A DNA stretch of 42,646 nucleotides from positions 1-42,646 of the forward strand of contig JAFQGS010000075.1 of the NCBI GenBank assembly GCA_017415455.1, read 5' to 3'. This DNA is from Prevotella sp. Lineage in GTDB: Bacteria; Bacteroidota; Bacteroidia; Bacteroidales; Bacteroidaceae. Of this stretch, positions 8,258 to 18,028 are shown piece after piece. Each line of letters begins with the position of its first letter. Position 1 is the stretch's first letter. The position numbers and the translations under genes are program-made. The notes beneath the pieces were generated by a model. That model did no database searches. It was not told where the DNA came from and worked only from the letters and a program-made list of their open reading frames with translations.

Positions 8258-9415
8258 ATGAAGGGCAAGTTTCCTGTAGACAAATTCAAGGAGTTAAAGA
8301 CTCCATTCTATTATTACGACACAGAACTGCTTCGCAAGACATTACGCATAATGAATGAAGAATGCGCCCGTTACGACGGATTCAACATTCATTATGCTGT
8401 GAAAGCCAATGCCAATCCTAAGATTCTCAACATCATCTACCAGTCAGGACTCGGAGCCGACTGTGTCAGTGGTGGTGAGATCCAGGCTGCTATTAACGCA
8501 GGATTCCCTGCCAACAAGATAGTATATGCCGGTGTTGGCAAGAGCGATTGGGAGATAAATCTTGGCTTGGAGAAGGAGATTTCATGTTTCAATGTTGAAA
8601 GTATTGAGGAACTGAAGATAATCAACGAGCTGGCTGCCAAGAAAAACAAGACTGCCAATGTGGCATTCCGCATCAACCCAAACGTTGGAGCACATACGCA
8701 TGCAAATATAACAACAGGTCTGGCAGAGAATAAATTCGGCATAGCTATGAACGATCTGGAGGAAGTCATGAATATAGGACATTCACTTTCTAATATTCAT
8801 GTCACCGGACTGCATTTTCACATTGGTTCTCAGATACTTGACATGAATGACTTCAAGGCTCTCTGTAACAGGATAAACGAGTTGCAGGACAAACTTGAGC
8901 GGCAAAGAGTGTGTGTTGACAGTATCAATGTCGGTGGTGGTTTAGGTATTGACTACAAGCATCCGAACAAAGTATGCATAGCAGACTTCAAAAGTTATTT
9001 CAGCACATTCCATAAACATCTCAGACTACGGCCAGGACAACAGGTTCATTTTGAACTTGGCCGCTCTGTAGTGGCTCCATGTGGCTCACTCATAACTCAA
9101 GTATTATATATTAAACAAGGTGTAAGCAAACAATTCTGCATTGTTGATGCCGGCATGACAGACCTTATCCGTCCAGCTCTTTATCAAGCGTATCATAAGA
9201 TAGAGAATATAACAAGCGAGGAACAGATGGAGACATACGATGTCGTAGGTCCTATATGCGAGTCGAGTGACGTATTTGCCAAGGCATGCGACTTGAATTT
9301 CTGTAAGCGTGGTGACCTCATTGCGATTCGCTCCGCAGGTGCGTATGGCGAGATAATGGCTTCACAATATAATTGCCGCAGCCTTCCTTGCGGATATATT
9401 ACAGAAGAGCTATAG
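8258..9415 (+). CDS. lysA: Diaminopimelate decarboxylase
   Basis: A PLP enzyme (fold type III) that converts meso-diaminopimelate to L-lysine. The PLP lysine is in HYAVKANANP (K50), and the glycine loop VGGGLGIDY, ELGRSVVAPCG and the catalytic-Cys motif GPICESSDVF are all visible. At 385 aa it is slightly shorter than the roughly 420-aa enterobacterial enzyme, as usual for Bacteroidetes. It is co-directional with lysC. Confidence 0.95.
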   Translation: MKGKFPVDKFKELKTPFYYYDTELLRKTLRIMNEECARYDGFNIHYAVKANANPKILNIIYQSGLGADCVSGGEIQAAINAGFPANKIVYAGVGKSDWEINLGLEKEISCFNVESIEELKIINELAAKKNKTANVAFRINPNVGAHTHANITTGLAENKFGIAMNDLEEVMNIGHSLSNIHVTGLHFHIGSQILDMNDFKALCNRINELQDKLERQRVCVDSINVGGGLGIDYKHPNKVCIADFKSYFSTFHKHLRLRPGQQVHFELGRSVVAPCGSLITQVLYIKQGVSKQFCIVDAGMTDLIRPALYQAYHKIENITSEEQMETYDVVGPICESSDVFAKACDLNFCKRGDLIAIRSAGAYGEIMASQYNCRSLPCGYITEEL

Positions 9416-9449
9416 AAAATAGTCACAAATAACAATATCTATTCGGATT

Positions 9450-10589
9450 ATGTTATCAAACGAGTTCTTGCTAATCATTAGTTGCATATTAATAATCCTT
9501 TCATTATTCACCCCTTTTTTGAATGGTTTTATACGAAGACCACGAAAATCATCGGGTGAAGATGAACAGATATGCACTCCGCCAGTCTCCATTATACTGA
9601 TTGCCAATGATAATGCACAAGAACTGGAGAGGAATCTGCAGTCATACCTCAGTCAAGACTATCCACAATCTTATGAGGTTATTGTTGTAATAGAAAAGTC
9701 TGAGGACGACACAAGAGATATACTGAAGCGTTATCAGGATTACCCTAATCTTTACGTGACTTTTGTTCCGGAGTCTTCCAGATATGTAAGCAGACGCAAG
9801 TTAGCCATAACAATAGGTGTAAAAGCCGCACGAAACGAATGGCTCATGCTGACTGAGATTAGCGCCCGTCCTAATTCGTCCAGGTGGCTTGCAAGGATGG
9901 CTCGCAATTGTTCTGAAAACAATAACATCGTTTACGGTTACAGCAATTATTCTGCAGAGTCACCCGCCCTGCTGCGTTTCAGGCGCCTTCACGAAGAGTT
10001 TTATATTCTCCATAGTGCAGAACACCATACAGCCTACCGCAGTGGAAGTAATAATCTGATGTTCAGAAAAAGTGAATTCCTGAAAGAGCGTGGGTTTGAG
10101 GGAAATCTTCTATATATCGGAGGTGAGTATGATTTTATTGTCAACAAATATGCTCGCCGTAACTCTGTTGCAACAGAAACATCTCCTGAATCATTCATCG
10201 TAAATGACACACCATCGAAAAAGACTTGGCGTAACAGAAGTATCTTTTACATGGAAACCAGAAGACATCTCAAAAATAGTTTTGTGCCACGTTTCCTGTA
10301 TGCAACAGACATGATGATGATGCACATCTGTTATATGTGCAATATCGCATCTCTCATCTTCTCTATTATAACAAATTGCTGGCTACTGACAATCACAGCA
10401 GGCATTTGTCTTATAGTGTCAATGAACCTACGTGCTATTATCGCATCAAAAGCCGTAAAACGTTTTAACACTGGAATAAGTTCATGGCAGTTACCTTTCC
10501 TTGAATATGCCAATAGTGTGACAGACCTAACATATAGTATAAGATATTGGTGTTCGGACAAGAACAACTATATAGCACATAAAATTTAG
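9450..10589 (+). CDS. Membrane-anchored family 2-like glycosyltransferase with altered active-site motif
   Basis: The 379-aa protein has an N-terminal membrane helix (about 4-27), a GT-A glycosyltransferase domain (from PVSIILIANDN at about 47 to about 250) and two C-terminal hydrophobic segments (about 290-335). Processive and lipid-linked GT2 enzymes usually carry a D-x-D at the position where this protein reads LTEISARP (about 134-141). The later acidic catalytic motif reads GGEYDF rather than the common GDDD type. The sugar-nucleotide site may therefore be weakened or changed. It is 7 bp upstream of the next, equally divergent glycosyltransferase. The substrate cannot be predicted. Confidence 0.75.
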   Translation: MLSNEFLLIISCILIILSLFTPFLNGFIRRPRKSSGEDEQICTPPVSIILIANDNAQELERNLQSYLSQDYPQSYEVIVVIEKSEDDTRDILKRYQDYPNLYVTFVPESSRYVSRRKLAITIGVKAARNEWLMLTEISARPNSSRWLARMARNCSENNNIVYGYSNYSAESPALLRFRRLHEEFYILHSAEHHTAYRSGSNNLMFRKSEFLKERGFEGNLLYIGGEYDFIVNKYARRNSVATETSPESFIVNDTPSKKTWRNRSIFYMETRRHLKNSFVPRFLYATDMMMMHICYMCNIASLIFSIITNCWLLTITAGICLIVSMNLRAIIASKAVKRFNTGISSWQLPFLEYANSVTDLTYSIRYWCSDKNNYIAHKI

Positions 10590-10596
10590 AATAAGT

Positions 10597-11832
10597 ATGA
10601 AAATTGTTCATTTCATTCCAGTTCTAAAAGCCGAGACTGATTATTCACAAAACTATCTCACGCAGCTAATCAGTCAATTAAGCACAAAAGCAGACAATCA
10701 TGTTGTTCTGCTTCAGTCATCATTGGCTTCACCATTGCATGACACAGCTATCTATACGTTGAATGACAAAGGAATGAATAAATTTACGATTTATAAACAA
10801 ATCAGAGAGATACTTCATTCTGTACAGCCAGATATAATACACATACATGGAATACAAAGCATTATGGTTTACATATTTGCCTGCGAAGCTCAGAAAAAGC
10901 GTATTCCAATTGTAGTATCCACTCAGAAAGAGCTGATGCCATGGAATAGTTCATTTACAACAAAGACTATATGGAAACTGATAAACCTGAAATTAAAATC
11001 CATACACACAATAAGCCAGCAAGAGGATAACAAAATAATGTCATGTCAGGAGCGTCTGCTTTTTTACAGACATAAAGGAGCTGTAATTCCTTCTGTTATA
11101 ATAGGTAACCCACATACCGAACATACAGGAATGAGCAGAATGGCATTGGAAACACTCAGACTATACCAGAAAACAATCTATAGCAATCCATTTATGTCCA
11201 TGACTCCTGCAGACATCCATACCGAAAGCATATTATTGCAAGCCGCTTTAGCAGAGAATTGTAACGGTGTAAGTACTCCTGGAACACACATTGAAGAGAT
11301 AAAACAGATAAGCGACAAGTCGTGGAAGCATATTACCCTACATGCTAAGCAGGAAGGAATTATTGAATATTTAGAGACTGCCATAAAAAACACACAATTT
11401 AATCTCTCCACTGACGTTATATCTAATATAGAAACCTTTAGCTACAAAAGCACAAAGGACATAAACTCCATATACGGAGAACCATTATCCTCAAAGAGGT
11501 CATTGCGTAAGGCATGTACAAAATATCATGCAACAGAGAATGAAACAACAATAGCTGTTACCATAATTAATGTACTCCACCGTATTGCTGACAAAACAAT
11601 ATCACGAAGACATATAGCAGAACTTTACAGAGCCATACGTACAACCAATTATGACGAGTACAAACTCGCTGCCATTCTGAAGCATGTCGGGGCCATATCT
11701 GGAACATCACGTCTGATGCAGATACTTGGCGAGAGACTATTTCTTGAGGAAGGATATATGCCCGTGATGCCTGTTGACGATTCTGGAACGGCCAAAATGA
11801 GAAGAATTTTGTTTAAAAACAATATACAATGA
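10597..11832 (+). CDS. Divergent GT-B glycosyltransferase-like protein
   Basis: The 411-aa product starts like a family 4 glycosyltransferase acceptor domain (MKIVHFIPVLK, then VQPDIIHIHG near residues 88-97). The C-terminal half lacks the expected G-R-x-x-x-K-G and E-x7-E donor-binding motifs and reads as a helical, low-similarity region. The last four bases overlap the fbp start (ATGA), implying coupled translation. It probably works with the preceding GT2-like protein on a surface glycan, or has become a non-catalytic partner. Family assignment is from the N-terminus only. Confidence 0.6.
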   Translation: MKIVHFIPVLKAETDYSQNYLTQLISQLSTKADNHVVLLQSSLASPLHDTAIYTLNDKGMNKFTIYKQIREILHSVQPDIIHIHGIQSIMVYIFACEAQKKRIPIVVSTQKELMPWNSSFTTKTIWKLINLKLKSIHTISQQEDNKIMSCQERLLFYRHKGAVIPSVIIGNPHTEHTGMSRMALETLRLYQKTIYSNPFMSMTPADIHTESILLQAALAENCNGVSTPGTHIEEIKQISDKSWKHITLHAKQEGIIEYLETAIKNTQFNLSTDVISNIETFSYKSTKDINSIYGEPLSSKRSLRKACTKYHATENETTIAVTIINVLHRIADKTISRRHIAELYRAIRTTNYDEYKLAAILKHVGAISGTSRLMQILGERLFLEEGYMPVMPVDDSGTAKMRRILFKNNIQ

Positions 11833-13841
11833 AAAACATCAATAGTGAGATAGAGAAAGACATGCGTTATTTACAACTGCTGTCACAATCATTTCCAACA
11901 ATAGCAGACGCAAGCACAGAAATAATCAACCTTCAGGCTATACTGCATTTGCCAAAAGGAACAGAGCATTTCCTTGCTGATATCCATGGGGAATATGAAT
12001 CATTCCAACATGTATTGAAAAATGCTTCTGGTAATATAAAGCGTAAGGTAAATGAAATCTTCGGGACAGAACTAAGCGAACATGAAAAACGCGAGTTGTG
12101 CACCCTTATATATTATCCGGAGCAGAAGTTAGAACTTATAAAGACTGTCCAGGAAGACATGGACACTTGGTATAGTACAACAATCAATAACCTTGTTAGT
12201 GTATGCCGCGATGTATCAAGTAAGTACACACGTTCAAAGGTGCGAAAGTCTCTCCCAGCAGATTTCCTGTATATTATACTTGAGCTTCTCCATGAACGCA
12301 GTGATGATGCAGACAAAGCCGCATACGTCAACGTTATTATTGAGACAATAATCTCAACAGGTCGCGCTGATGATTTCATTATTGCAATTGCCAATGTCAT
12401 CCAACGACTTGCCATAGACCAGTTACATATACTTGGCGACATATTTGACAGAGGTCCTGGCGCGCATCACATAATGGATATTCTCTCCCGCTATCATAAT
12501 TGGGATATACAGTGGGGAAATCACGATATACTATGGATGGGTGCATGTGCTGGTAACGACGCATGTATATGCAATGTCATAAGACTATGTCTCCGCTATG
12601 CCAACCTCGCCACATTAGAAGAAGGATATGGTATCAATCTTGTCCCGCTTGCAACTTTCGCAATGGAAACTTACAGCGAGGATCCATGTACAGAGTTTCT
12701 GCCAAGCACCAGTGGAGGCAGCGATGAGATGGACTTGAAAACGCATCGACTGGCTACCCTTATGCATAAAGCAATATCTGTAATTCAATTCAAGGTTGAA
12801 GCAAATATATTTGAACGACATCCAGAATGGAACATGAGCGACCGCGCTCTATTCAATAATATTGACTTTAAACGGAAAGTGTGCGTTATTGATGGTAAGG
12901 ATTACGAAATGAAGAGTTGCAACTTCCCTACCGTCAACCCGGACAATCCTAACAGACTAACACCAGAGGAGGAAGAACTTCTGCGCAGACTGCACCACTC
13001 TTTCGTTGTAAGCGAAAAACTTCACAAGCACGTTAAAGAGTTGCTTAGTCATGGATGTATGTACACTATCGTAAACAACAATCTTCTTTTCCATGCGTCA
13101 ATTCCCCTCAATGACGATGGCAGCCTGAAAGAAGTTGAACTTTACAACGGAAAGAAGTACTGCGGCCGTGAACTGTTACATTATACAGGAATGATGATAC
13201 GCTCCGCATTTCAAAATGACACAGACCCACAAGAGAAAGCTTTTGCTAAAGATTATTTCCTGTATCTATGGTGCGGCAGCGACTCTTGTCTCTTCAACAA
13301 ATCGAAAATGGCCACATTTGAGCGTTATTTCCTTTGCGACAAAGAAACATATAAAGAGGAGAAAGGCAACTATTTCAAACTGCGTAACAGCGAGGAGGAG
13401 TGCGACAAGATACTGGATGCCTTTGGGGTTGAAGGCAACAACCGCCATATCATTAACGGACACGTGCCTGTACATGCCGGCAGCGGTGAGAACCCTATCA
13501 AGGCTGGAGGCAGACTCATGGTTATTGACGGTGGATTCTCTCAGGCCTACCACAAAGAGACAGGAATCGCCGGTTATACACTCGTTTACCATAGCCGTGG
13601 TTTTGAACTTGTTCAGCACGAGCCTTTTATCGGGACATCTGATGCTATAGCACGAGGTACAGACATTTTAGGCACTACACAAATAGTTGAGATGTCAAGC
13701 CGCCGTATGCTTGTTGCAGATACCGACAAGGGACGTGAGCTATCCAATCGCATTGCAGATTTAAAGAAATTACTCTACGCCTACCGACATGGAATAATCA
13801 AAGAGCGCAGTGCAAGAAGAAAAAAATCACAATCCGTATAA
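11829..13841 (+). CDS. fbp: Fructose-1,6-bisphosphatase, class III
   Basis: It hydrolyses fructose-1,6-bisphosphate to fructose-6-phosphate in gluconeogenesis. The 670-aa product matches the large class III (Firmicutes/Bacteroidetes) family. It carries calcineurin-type metallophosphatase motifs: DIHGEYESF near residue 48, GDIFDRGP near 203, WGNHDILWMG near 230 and a late NGHVPV. Its start overlaps the preceding gene by four bases. A bidirectional terminator follows at 13961-14000, ending the long plus-strand run that began at purU or hisH. Confidence 0.96.
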   Translation: MKNINSEIEKDMRYLQLLSQSFPTIADASTEIINLQAILHLPKGTEHFLADIHGEYESFQHVLKNASGNIKRKVNEIFGTELSEHEKRELCTLIYYPEQKLELIKTVQEDMDTWYSTTINNLVSVCRDVSSKYTRSKVRKSLPADFLYIILELLHERSDDADKAAYVNVIIETIISTGRADDFIIAIANVIQRLAIDQLHILGDIFDRGPGAHHIMDILSRYHNWDIQWGNHDILWMGACAGNDACICNVIRLCLRYANLATLEEGYGINLVPLATFAMETYSEDPCTEFLPSTSGGSDEMDLKTHRLATLMHKAISVIQFKVEANIFERHPEWNMSDRALFNNIDFKRKVCVIDGKDYEMKSCNFPTVNPDNPNRLTPEEEELLRRLHHSFVVSEKLHKHVKELLSHGCMYTIVNNNLLFHASIPLNDDGSLKEVELYNGKKYCGRELLHYTGMMIRSAFQNDTDPQEKAFAKDYFLYLWCGSDSCLFNKSKMATFERYFLCDKETYKEEKGNYFKLRNSEEECDKILDAFGVEGNNRHIINGHVPVHAGSGENPIKAGGRLMVIDGGFSQAYHKETGIAGYTLVYHSRGFELVQHEPFIGTSDAIARGTDILGTTQIVEMSSRRMLVADTDKGRELSNRIADLKKLLYAYRHGIIKERSARRKKSQSV

Positions 13842-13960
13842 GAAAGAGTTCCACGGGACGATACATAACAGTTACTTATACCCCAATGAATATCATAACT
13901 ATATGAATTCAAGAAGCCACATGTGTAAAGTATGAGTGCTGTCAATACGATACGTTAATA

Positions 13961-14000
13961 AAAAAAACACCACAGTATATAAATACCATGGTGTTTTTTT
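13961..14000. terminator. Bidirectional intrinsic terminator between fbp and DUF3127 gene
   Basis: An AAAAAAACACCA / TGGTGTTTTTTT stem (961-972 with 989-14000, counted from 13000), with an inner GTAT/ATAC pairing, has a T-run after the stem on either strand. It can end transcripts of both convergent genes. Confidence 0.8.
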
Positions 14001-14035
14001 ATTTTTTTGTGAATACTTAATTATTCATCTCTGCA

Positions 14036-14443
14036 TCAGAAAGGCAGGTCATCCGCTGTATCTGTTCCGGCAGCTGCCGCAAAAGGATCTGCAGAAGGTG
14101 CTGGCGGGAATGCATCCGCAGATGTCATTGGCTGAGGTGCAGCTGGGTCTGCTGCCTGTGCAGCTGCCGCATCTACACGTTCAACCTTCCATGCAGAGAG
14201 CGTATTATACCAACGTCCCTGATATTCGCGGGCATCAATATCAAAGAACACTCTCAACTCCTCCCCTGCCTGAATGTTCATAGCAGCAAGACGGTCCTCA
14301 CCAAAAACCCTGAAACAGCATTTACGTGGATATTGTTCATGTGTTTCAATTACAAACTCCTGAGACTTCCACGCATTACCTGTACGTGCAGAAATGCCAC
14401 CTTGAGCAGGAAGCACGTTTATTATTTTTCCTTCTATTTCCAT
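14036..14443 (-). CDS. DUF3127 family protein with SSB-like C-terminal tip
   Basis: The 135-aa product belongs to the Bacteroidetes DUF3127 family, which has no settled function that I know of. Residues 1-90 look like a compact beta-rich, OB-like domain (MEIEGKIINVLP, then FRVFGEDRL and FFDIDAREYQGRWYN). Residues 91-128 are a disordered Ala/Pro/Asp linker. The last residues, DDLPF (131-135), copy the acidic tip of single-stranded DNA-binding protein, whose tail docks DNA-repair and replication partners. It is transcribed divergently from dnaN and lies close to a 3'-5' exonuclease gene, which fits a DNA-metabolism role. This function is inferred, not established. Confidence 0.85.
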   Translation of the reverse strand: MEIEGKIINVLPAQGGISARTGNAWKSQEFVIETHEQYPRKCCFRVFGEDRLAAMNIQAGEELRVFFDIDAREYQGRWYNTLSAWKVERVDAAAAQAADPAAPQPMTSADAFPPAPSADPFAAAAGTDTADDLPF

Positions 14444-14522
14444 ATTATTTATGATTTCTTATTGTTTCGGTTTGCGAAATTAATGAAATAGTTGTGAAAA
14501 AAGAAATTTTTCATTTCCTTTT

Positions 14523-14553
14523 TTTGTATTCCTATAGGTTTTTTGTATTTTTG
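14523..14553 (+). promoter_or_regulatory. Promoter of dnaN
   Basis: TTTG at 14523-14526 and TATTTTTG at 14546-14553, separated by 19 nt, form a full Bacteroidetes consensus promoter. The start codon is about 70 bp downstream. Confidence 0.8.
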
Positions 14554-14623
14554 TGTCGTAAAACAATTCCCTTTTAGAAACGGGCATATATTGACTTATA
14601 ACGTAAAACAATATTATAAAACA

Positions 14624-15748
14624 ATGAGATTCACATTATCGAGCACAGCTCTCAGCAGCCGCTTGGCAGCATTGTCTAAGGTTCTTAACAGCAAGAACTC
14701 GTTACCTATACTTGACTGCTTTCTTTTTGAGGTAAATAACAATACACTTTCCGTTACTGCTTCTGACAGCGAAAACGTGATGAAGACTTCTATAGCGCTT
14801 GACTATGCCGACGCAGAAGGAAGATTCGCTATTAACAGCCATACAATTCTTGATGCCATGAGAGAGTTGCCAGAGCAGCCACTGACACTTGACGTTGACA
14901 CAGAATCCATGGCAGTGAAGGTGATATACCAGAATGGTATGTACAGTTTCACTGCTCAGAACGCAGACGAGTATCCTCAGATACAAGAATTGCACGAGAA
15001 TGTGACAACACTTACCGTAGAGGCGAGCGTTTTGTACAACAACATCTCTCGTTCAATCTTTGCAACAGCCAACGAAGAGCTGCGTCCAGTGATGAATGGT
15101 ATTTACTTTGACCTCACAGCCGACGCCCTTGCCATTGTTGCAAGTGACGGTCACAAACTTGTACGCAACAAGAACTACAGCATAAAGACAGATGTTCCTG
15201 CTGCATTTATATTACCGAAGAAACCTGCAACACTCCTGAAAAACATCTTGGCAAAAGATGAGGGTACAGCAGAGATCCGATTTGACGAGAGAAATGCGGA
15301 AATAACTTTCAGCGACGGTTCATTATCATGCCGACTCATCGAAGGCCGTTACCCTAACTACAATTCAGTCATTCCTCAGAACAATCCTAACAAACTCACT
15401 ATAGACCGTAAGGTGTTACTGGGTGCGTTACGTCGTGTTCTTCCTTTCGCAAGTGAGAGCAGCCAGCTTGTACGCCTTCAGATTGGCGGCAGCAAACTGA
15501 CCGTATCATCAGAAGATATTGACTTCTACACAAGTGCCAAGGAGGAAATAACATGCGACTACGATGGAAACGCAATGAGTATTGGCTTCAAAGGTCCTTC
15601 GCTTACAGATATTCTGAACAATCTTACCAGCAATGATGTGACACTTGAACTGGCAGATCCTAGCAGACCATGTCTGATAATCCCTTCTGAGATGCCTGAG
15701 AATGAGGACATACTTATGCTCATCATGCCAATGCTGTTGAATGACTAA
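14624..15748 (+). CDS. dnaN: DNA polymerase III beta subunit (sliding clamp)
   Basis: The ring-shaped clamp tethers polymerases and many repair proteins to DNA. The frame extends upstream to 14543, but that lies inside the promoter. ATG 14624 gives MRFTLSSTAL and a 374-aa protein, typical for Bacteroidetes. Three tandem beta-clamp domains cover about 1-120, 125-245 and 247-374, and the C-terminus ends in the usual IMPMLL-type peptide. No dnaA or gyrB gene and no DnaA-box cluster was seen beside it, so the location does not by itself mark the chromosome origin. Confidence 0.97.
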   Translation: MRFTLSSTALSSRLAALSKVLNSKNSLPILDCFLFEVNNNTLSVTASDSENVMKTSIALDYADAEGRFAINSHTILDAMRELPEQPLTLDVDTESMAVKVIYQNGMYSFTAQNADEYPQIQELHENVTTLTVEASVLYNNISRSIFATANEELRPVMNGIYFDLTADALAIVASDGHKLVRNKNYSIKTDVPAAFILPKKPATLLKNILAKDEGTAEIRFDERNAEITFSDGSLSCRLIEGRYPNYNSVIPQNNPNKLTIDRKVLLGALRRVLPFASESSQLVRLQIGGSKLTVSSEDIDFYTSAKEEITCDYDGNAMSIGFKGPSLTDILNNLTSNDVTLELADPSRPCLIIPSEMPENEDILMLIMPMLLND

Positions 15749-15868
15749 AAGCATCGTGATTTCAGAGAAAGAGTCAGACGTATAGCTTTCTGTAACAGAT
15801 ATGTCTATTTGTCAACTTATTTTCAAAAACACCATAGAACATCGTTGACAAAGAAATACAAATCAAAC

Positions 15869-16720
15869 ATGAGATTAAACCTAATAAAGCCCCTGATTGT
15901 CTTTGATTTAGAGACAACGGGGCTTGATCTTGTTAAGGACAGGGTCATTCAGATGTCATATATCAAGATTCATCCTGACGGAAAAGAGGAAAGGATGAAT
16001 ATGTTTTTCAATCCTGAGAGAAGTATTCCACAAGAAGTTACGACACTTACAGGAATAACAAATGAAGACGTTAAGGATGCTCCACGCTTTGTCGACAAGG
16101 CTAAAGATTTAGAAAAAGTATTTGAAGGATGTGACTTTGCCGGATTCAACTCAAACCACTTTGACATACCTATGCTTGCAGAGGAGTTTCTACGAGCCGG
16201 TGTTGACTTCGATTTTTCAAAGTGTCACCTTGTAGATGTGCAAACAATCTTCCATAAGATGGAACGAAGAAATCTTTCCGCAGCCTACAAGTTCTATTGC
16301 GGTAGGAAAATGGAGGATGATTTTGAGGCACACAGAGCCGACCAGGATACCGAAGCTACATACAAAGTACTTATGGGGCAGTTGGATATGTATGCCCCCG
16401 AAAGACAGACTGAGGAAGAAAGACAACTTAATAACAACATTGGAGAACTGGCAGAATTCTCAAAGACAAACAATAATGTAGACTTCGCCGGACGCATTGT
16501 ATGGAAGGAGAAGACATACACCAACGGCAAGCCTGTTGTTGACAAGAACGGCAATACAATAATGCACGAAGTGTTCAACTTCGGCAAGTACAAAGGGATG
16601 GGTGTTGCAGAAACTCTTCTACGAGATCCCGGATACTATGGATGGATTATGAACAGCGATTTCACAAACAATACAAAGCAAGTTCTTACAAGGATAAGAC
16701 TGAGAGAAATGGCTAAGTAG
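15869..16720 (+). CDS. DEDDh 3'-5' exonuclease (DnaQ/epsilon-like)
   Basis: The 283-aa protein has all exonuclease motifs: Exo I FDLETTGLD, Exo II GFNSNHFDIPML and Exo III HRADQDTEAT. It resembles the proofreading epsilon subunit but has an extra C-terminal segment (about 205-283, with NFGKYKGMGV), as in stand-alone Bacteroidetes 3'-5' exonucleases. The frame runs back to 15809, but ATG 15869 puts the start just before the Exo I strand. Its position after dnaN suggests a role in replication fidelity or repair. Whether it binds the polymerase directly is unknown. Confidence 0.88.
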   Translation: MRLNLIKPLIVFDLETTGLDLVKDRVIQMSYIKIHPDGKEERMNMFFNPERSIPQEVTTLTGITNEDVKDAPRFVDKAKDLEKVFEGCDFAGFNSNHFDIPMLAEEFLRAGVDFDFSKCHLVDVQTIFHKMERRNLSAAYKFYCGRKMEDDFEAHRADQDTEATYKVLMGQLDMYAPERQTEEERQLNNNIGELAEFSKTNNNVDFAGRIVWKEKTYTNGKPVVDKNGNTIMHEVFNFGKYKGMGVAETLLRDPGYYGWIMNSDFTNNTKQVLTRIRLREMAK

Positions 16721-16780
16721 AGACAAGTCTGTAGAAATACGAAATTAACAACATTAAATAACAAACTCAAACAAGTAGGT

Positions 16781-17977
16781 ATGAGAGGAAAAAAAATTGT
16801 ATTAGGCATAACAGGAAGTATAGCGGCATATAAAGCATGTCTCATAATAAGAGAATTTGTAAAAAAAGGTGCGGAGGTGCAAGTGGTCATTACACCTGCC
16901 GGAAAGGAATTCATCACGCCTATAACCTTGTCTGCACTTACAAAGAAACCTGTGATAAGCGAATTTTTCTCTCAGCGTGACGGCACATGGAACTCTCATG
17001 TTGACTTAGGACTTTGGGCTGACGCAATGGTTATTGCTCCATGTACAGCAAGCACATTGGGCAAAATGGCCGGTGGCGTTGCAGACAATATGCTTATAAC
17101 TACATATCTGTCAATGAAAGCCCCCGTCTTTGTCGCACCGGCAATGGATCTTGACATGTACGCACATCCATCAACTCAGCAGAATTTGAAGACCATACAA
17201 TCATACGGGAATATCATAATAGAGCCACAGAGCGGATTCCTGGCAAGCGGACTGGAAGGCAAAGGCCGCATGGAAGAGCCAGAAGTCATTGTAAAAACAG
17301 TTGAGGATTATCTGAACCGCGACAAAGACCTCAAAGGAAAGAACATAATGATAACAGCAGGACCAACATACGAAAAGATTGATCCAGTGAGATTCATCGG
17401 CAACTATTCAAGTGGCAAAATGGGATTTGCATTGGCTGAGGAATGTGCAAGCCGTGGAGCAGATGTCACTTTAATCGCAGGCCCTGTAGCCTTAACAACA
17501 AAGAATTGCAGCATTAAACGCATTGATGTGGAGAGTTGCGAGGAAATGTTCGTGGCTGCTAAGGAAAACTTCAAATGCGCAGATGCCGCAATACTATGTG
17601 CTGCAGTAGCAGACTTCCGACCGGAAGCCATTGCCAGTACAAAGATAAAGAGAGAGAAAGACAATCTTAATATAACTCTCGCCCCTACCCATGACATTGC
17701 CGCGGCATTAGGTGAGATGAAAAGTGCCAATCAGACTTTAGTGGGTTTCGCATTGGAGACAAACAACGAGGAGGAGAATGCCAAGGGAAAACTAAAGCGT
17801 AAAAATCTTGATTTCATTGTGTTAAACTCTACGCGTAATGAGGGTACGACATTCAGAAGCAACGACAATAAGATAACCATCATATCCGAGAACGAGTACA
17901 AGGAATATGCCAAGAAGCCCAAAACAGAAGTGGCAAGAGACATTATTGACGAACTTGTCCGGAAGATGAAGAACTAA
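16781..17977 (+). CDS. coaBC: Bifunctional phosphopantothenoylcysteine decarboxylase / phosphopantothenate-cysteine ligase
   Basis: It carries out steps two and three of coenzyme A synthesis. The 398-aa product has an N-terminal flavin CoaC domain (about 1-175) with GITGSIAAYKA, the active His of WNSHVDLG and the substrate-recognition PAMDLDMY. The C-terminal CoaB domain (about 185-398) has ITAGPTYEKIDPVR and GNYSSGKMG. The type III pantothenate kinase (coaX) of the same pathway is encoded about 9.5 kb away in this window. Confidence 0.97.
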   Translation: MRGKKIVLGITGSIAAYKACLIIREFVKKGAEVQVVITPAGKEFITPITLSALTKKPVISEFFSQRDGTWNSHVDLGLWADAMVIAPCTASTLGKMAGGVADNMLITTYLSMKAPVFVAPAMDLDMYAHPSTQQNLKTIQSYGNIIIEPQSGFLASGLEGKGRMEEPEVIVKTVEDYLNRDKDLKGKNIMITAGPTYEKIDPVRFIGNYSSGKMGFALAEECASRGADVTLIAGPVALTTKNCSIKRIDVESCEEMFVAAKENFKCADAAILCAAVADFRPEAIASTKIKREKDNLNITLAPTHDIAAALGEMKSANQTLVGFALETNNEEENAKGKLKRKNLDFIVLNSTRNEGTTFRSNDNKITIISENEYKEYAKKPKTEVARDIIDELVRKMKN

Positions 17978-18028
17978 ATCAACATCTGCACATACAAACT
18001 ATCAACAGACAATAAATCAGAAAGCATC

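Noticed and set aside
13936-14283. 115-residue plus-strand open frame
   Set aside because: It overlaps the terminator and the antisense of the DUF3127 gene, and reads as low-complexity antisense.
14444-14623. Chromosome origin next to dnaN
   Set aside because: There is no dnaA, no cluster of DnaA boxes and no AT-rich unwinding region beyond the ordinary promoter.
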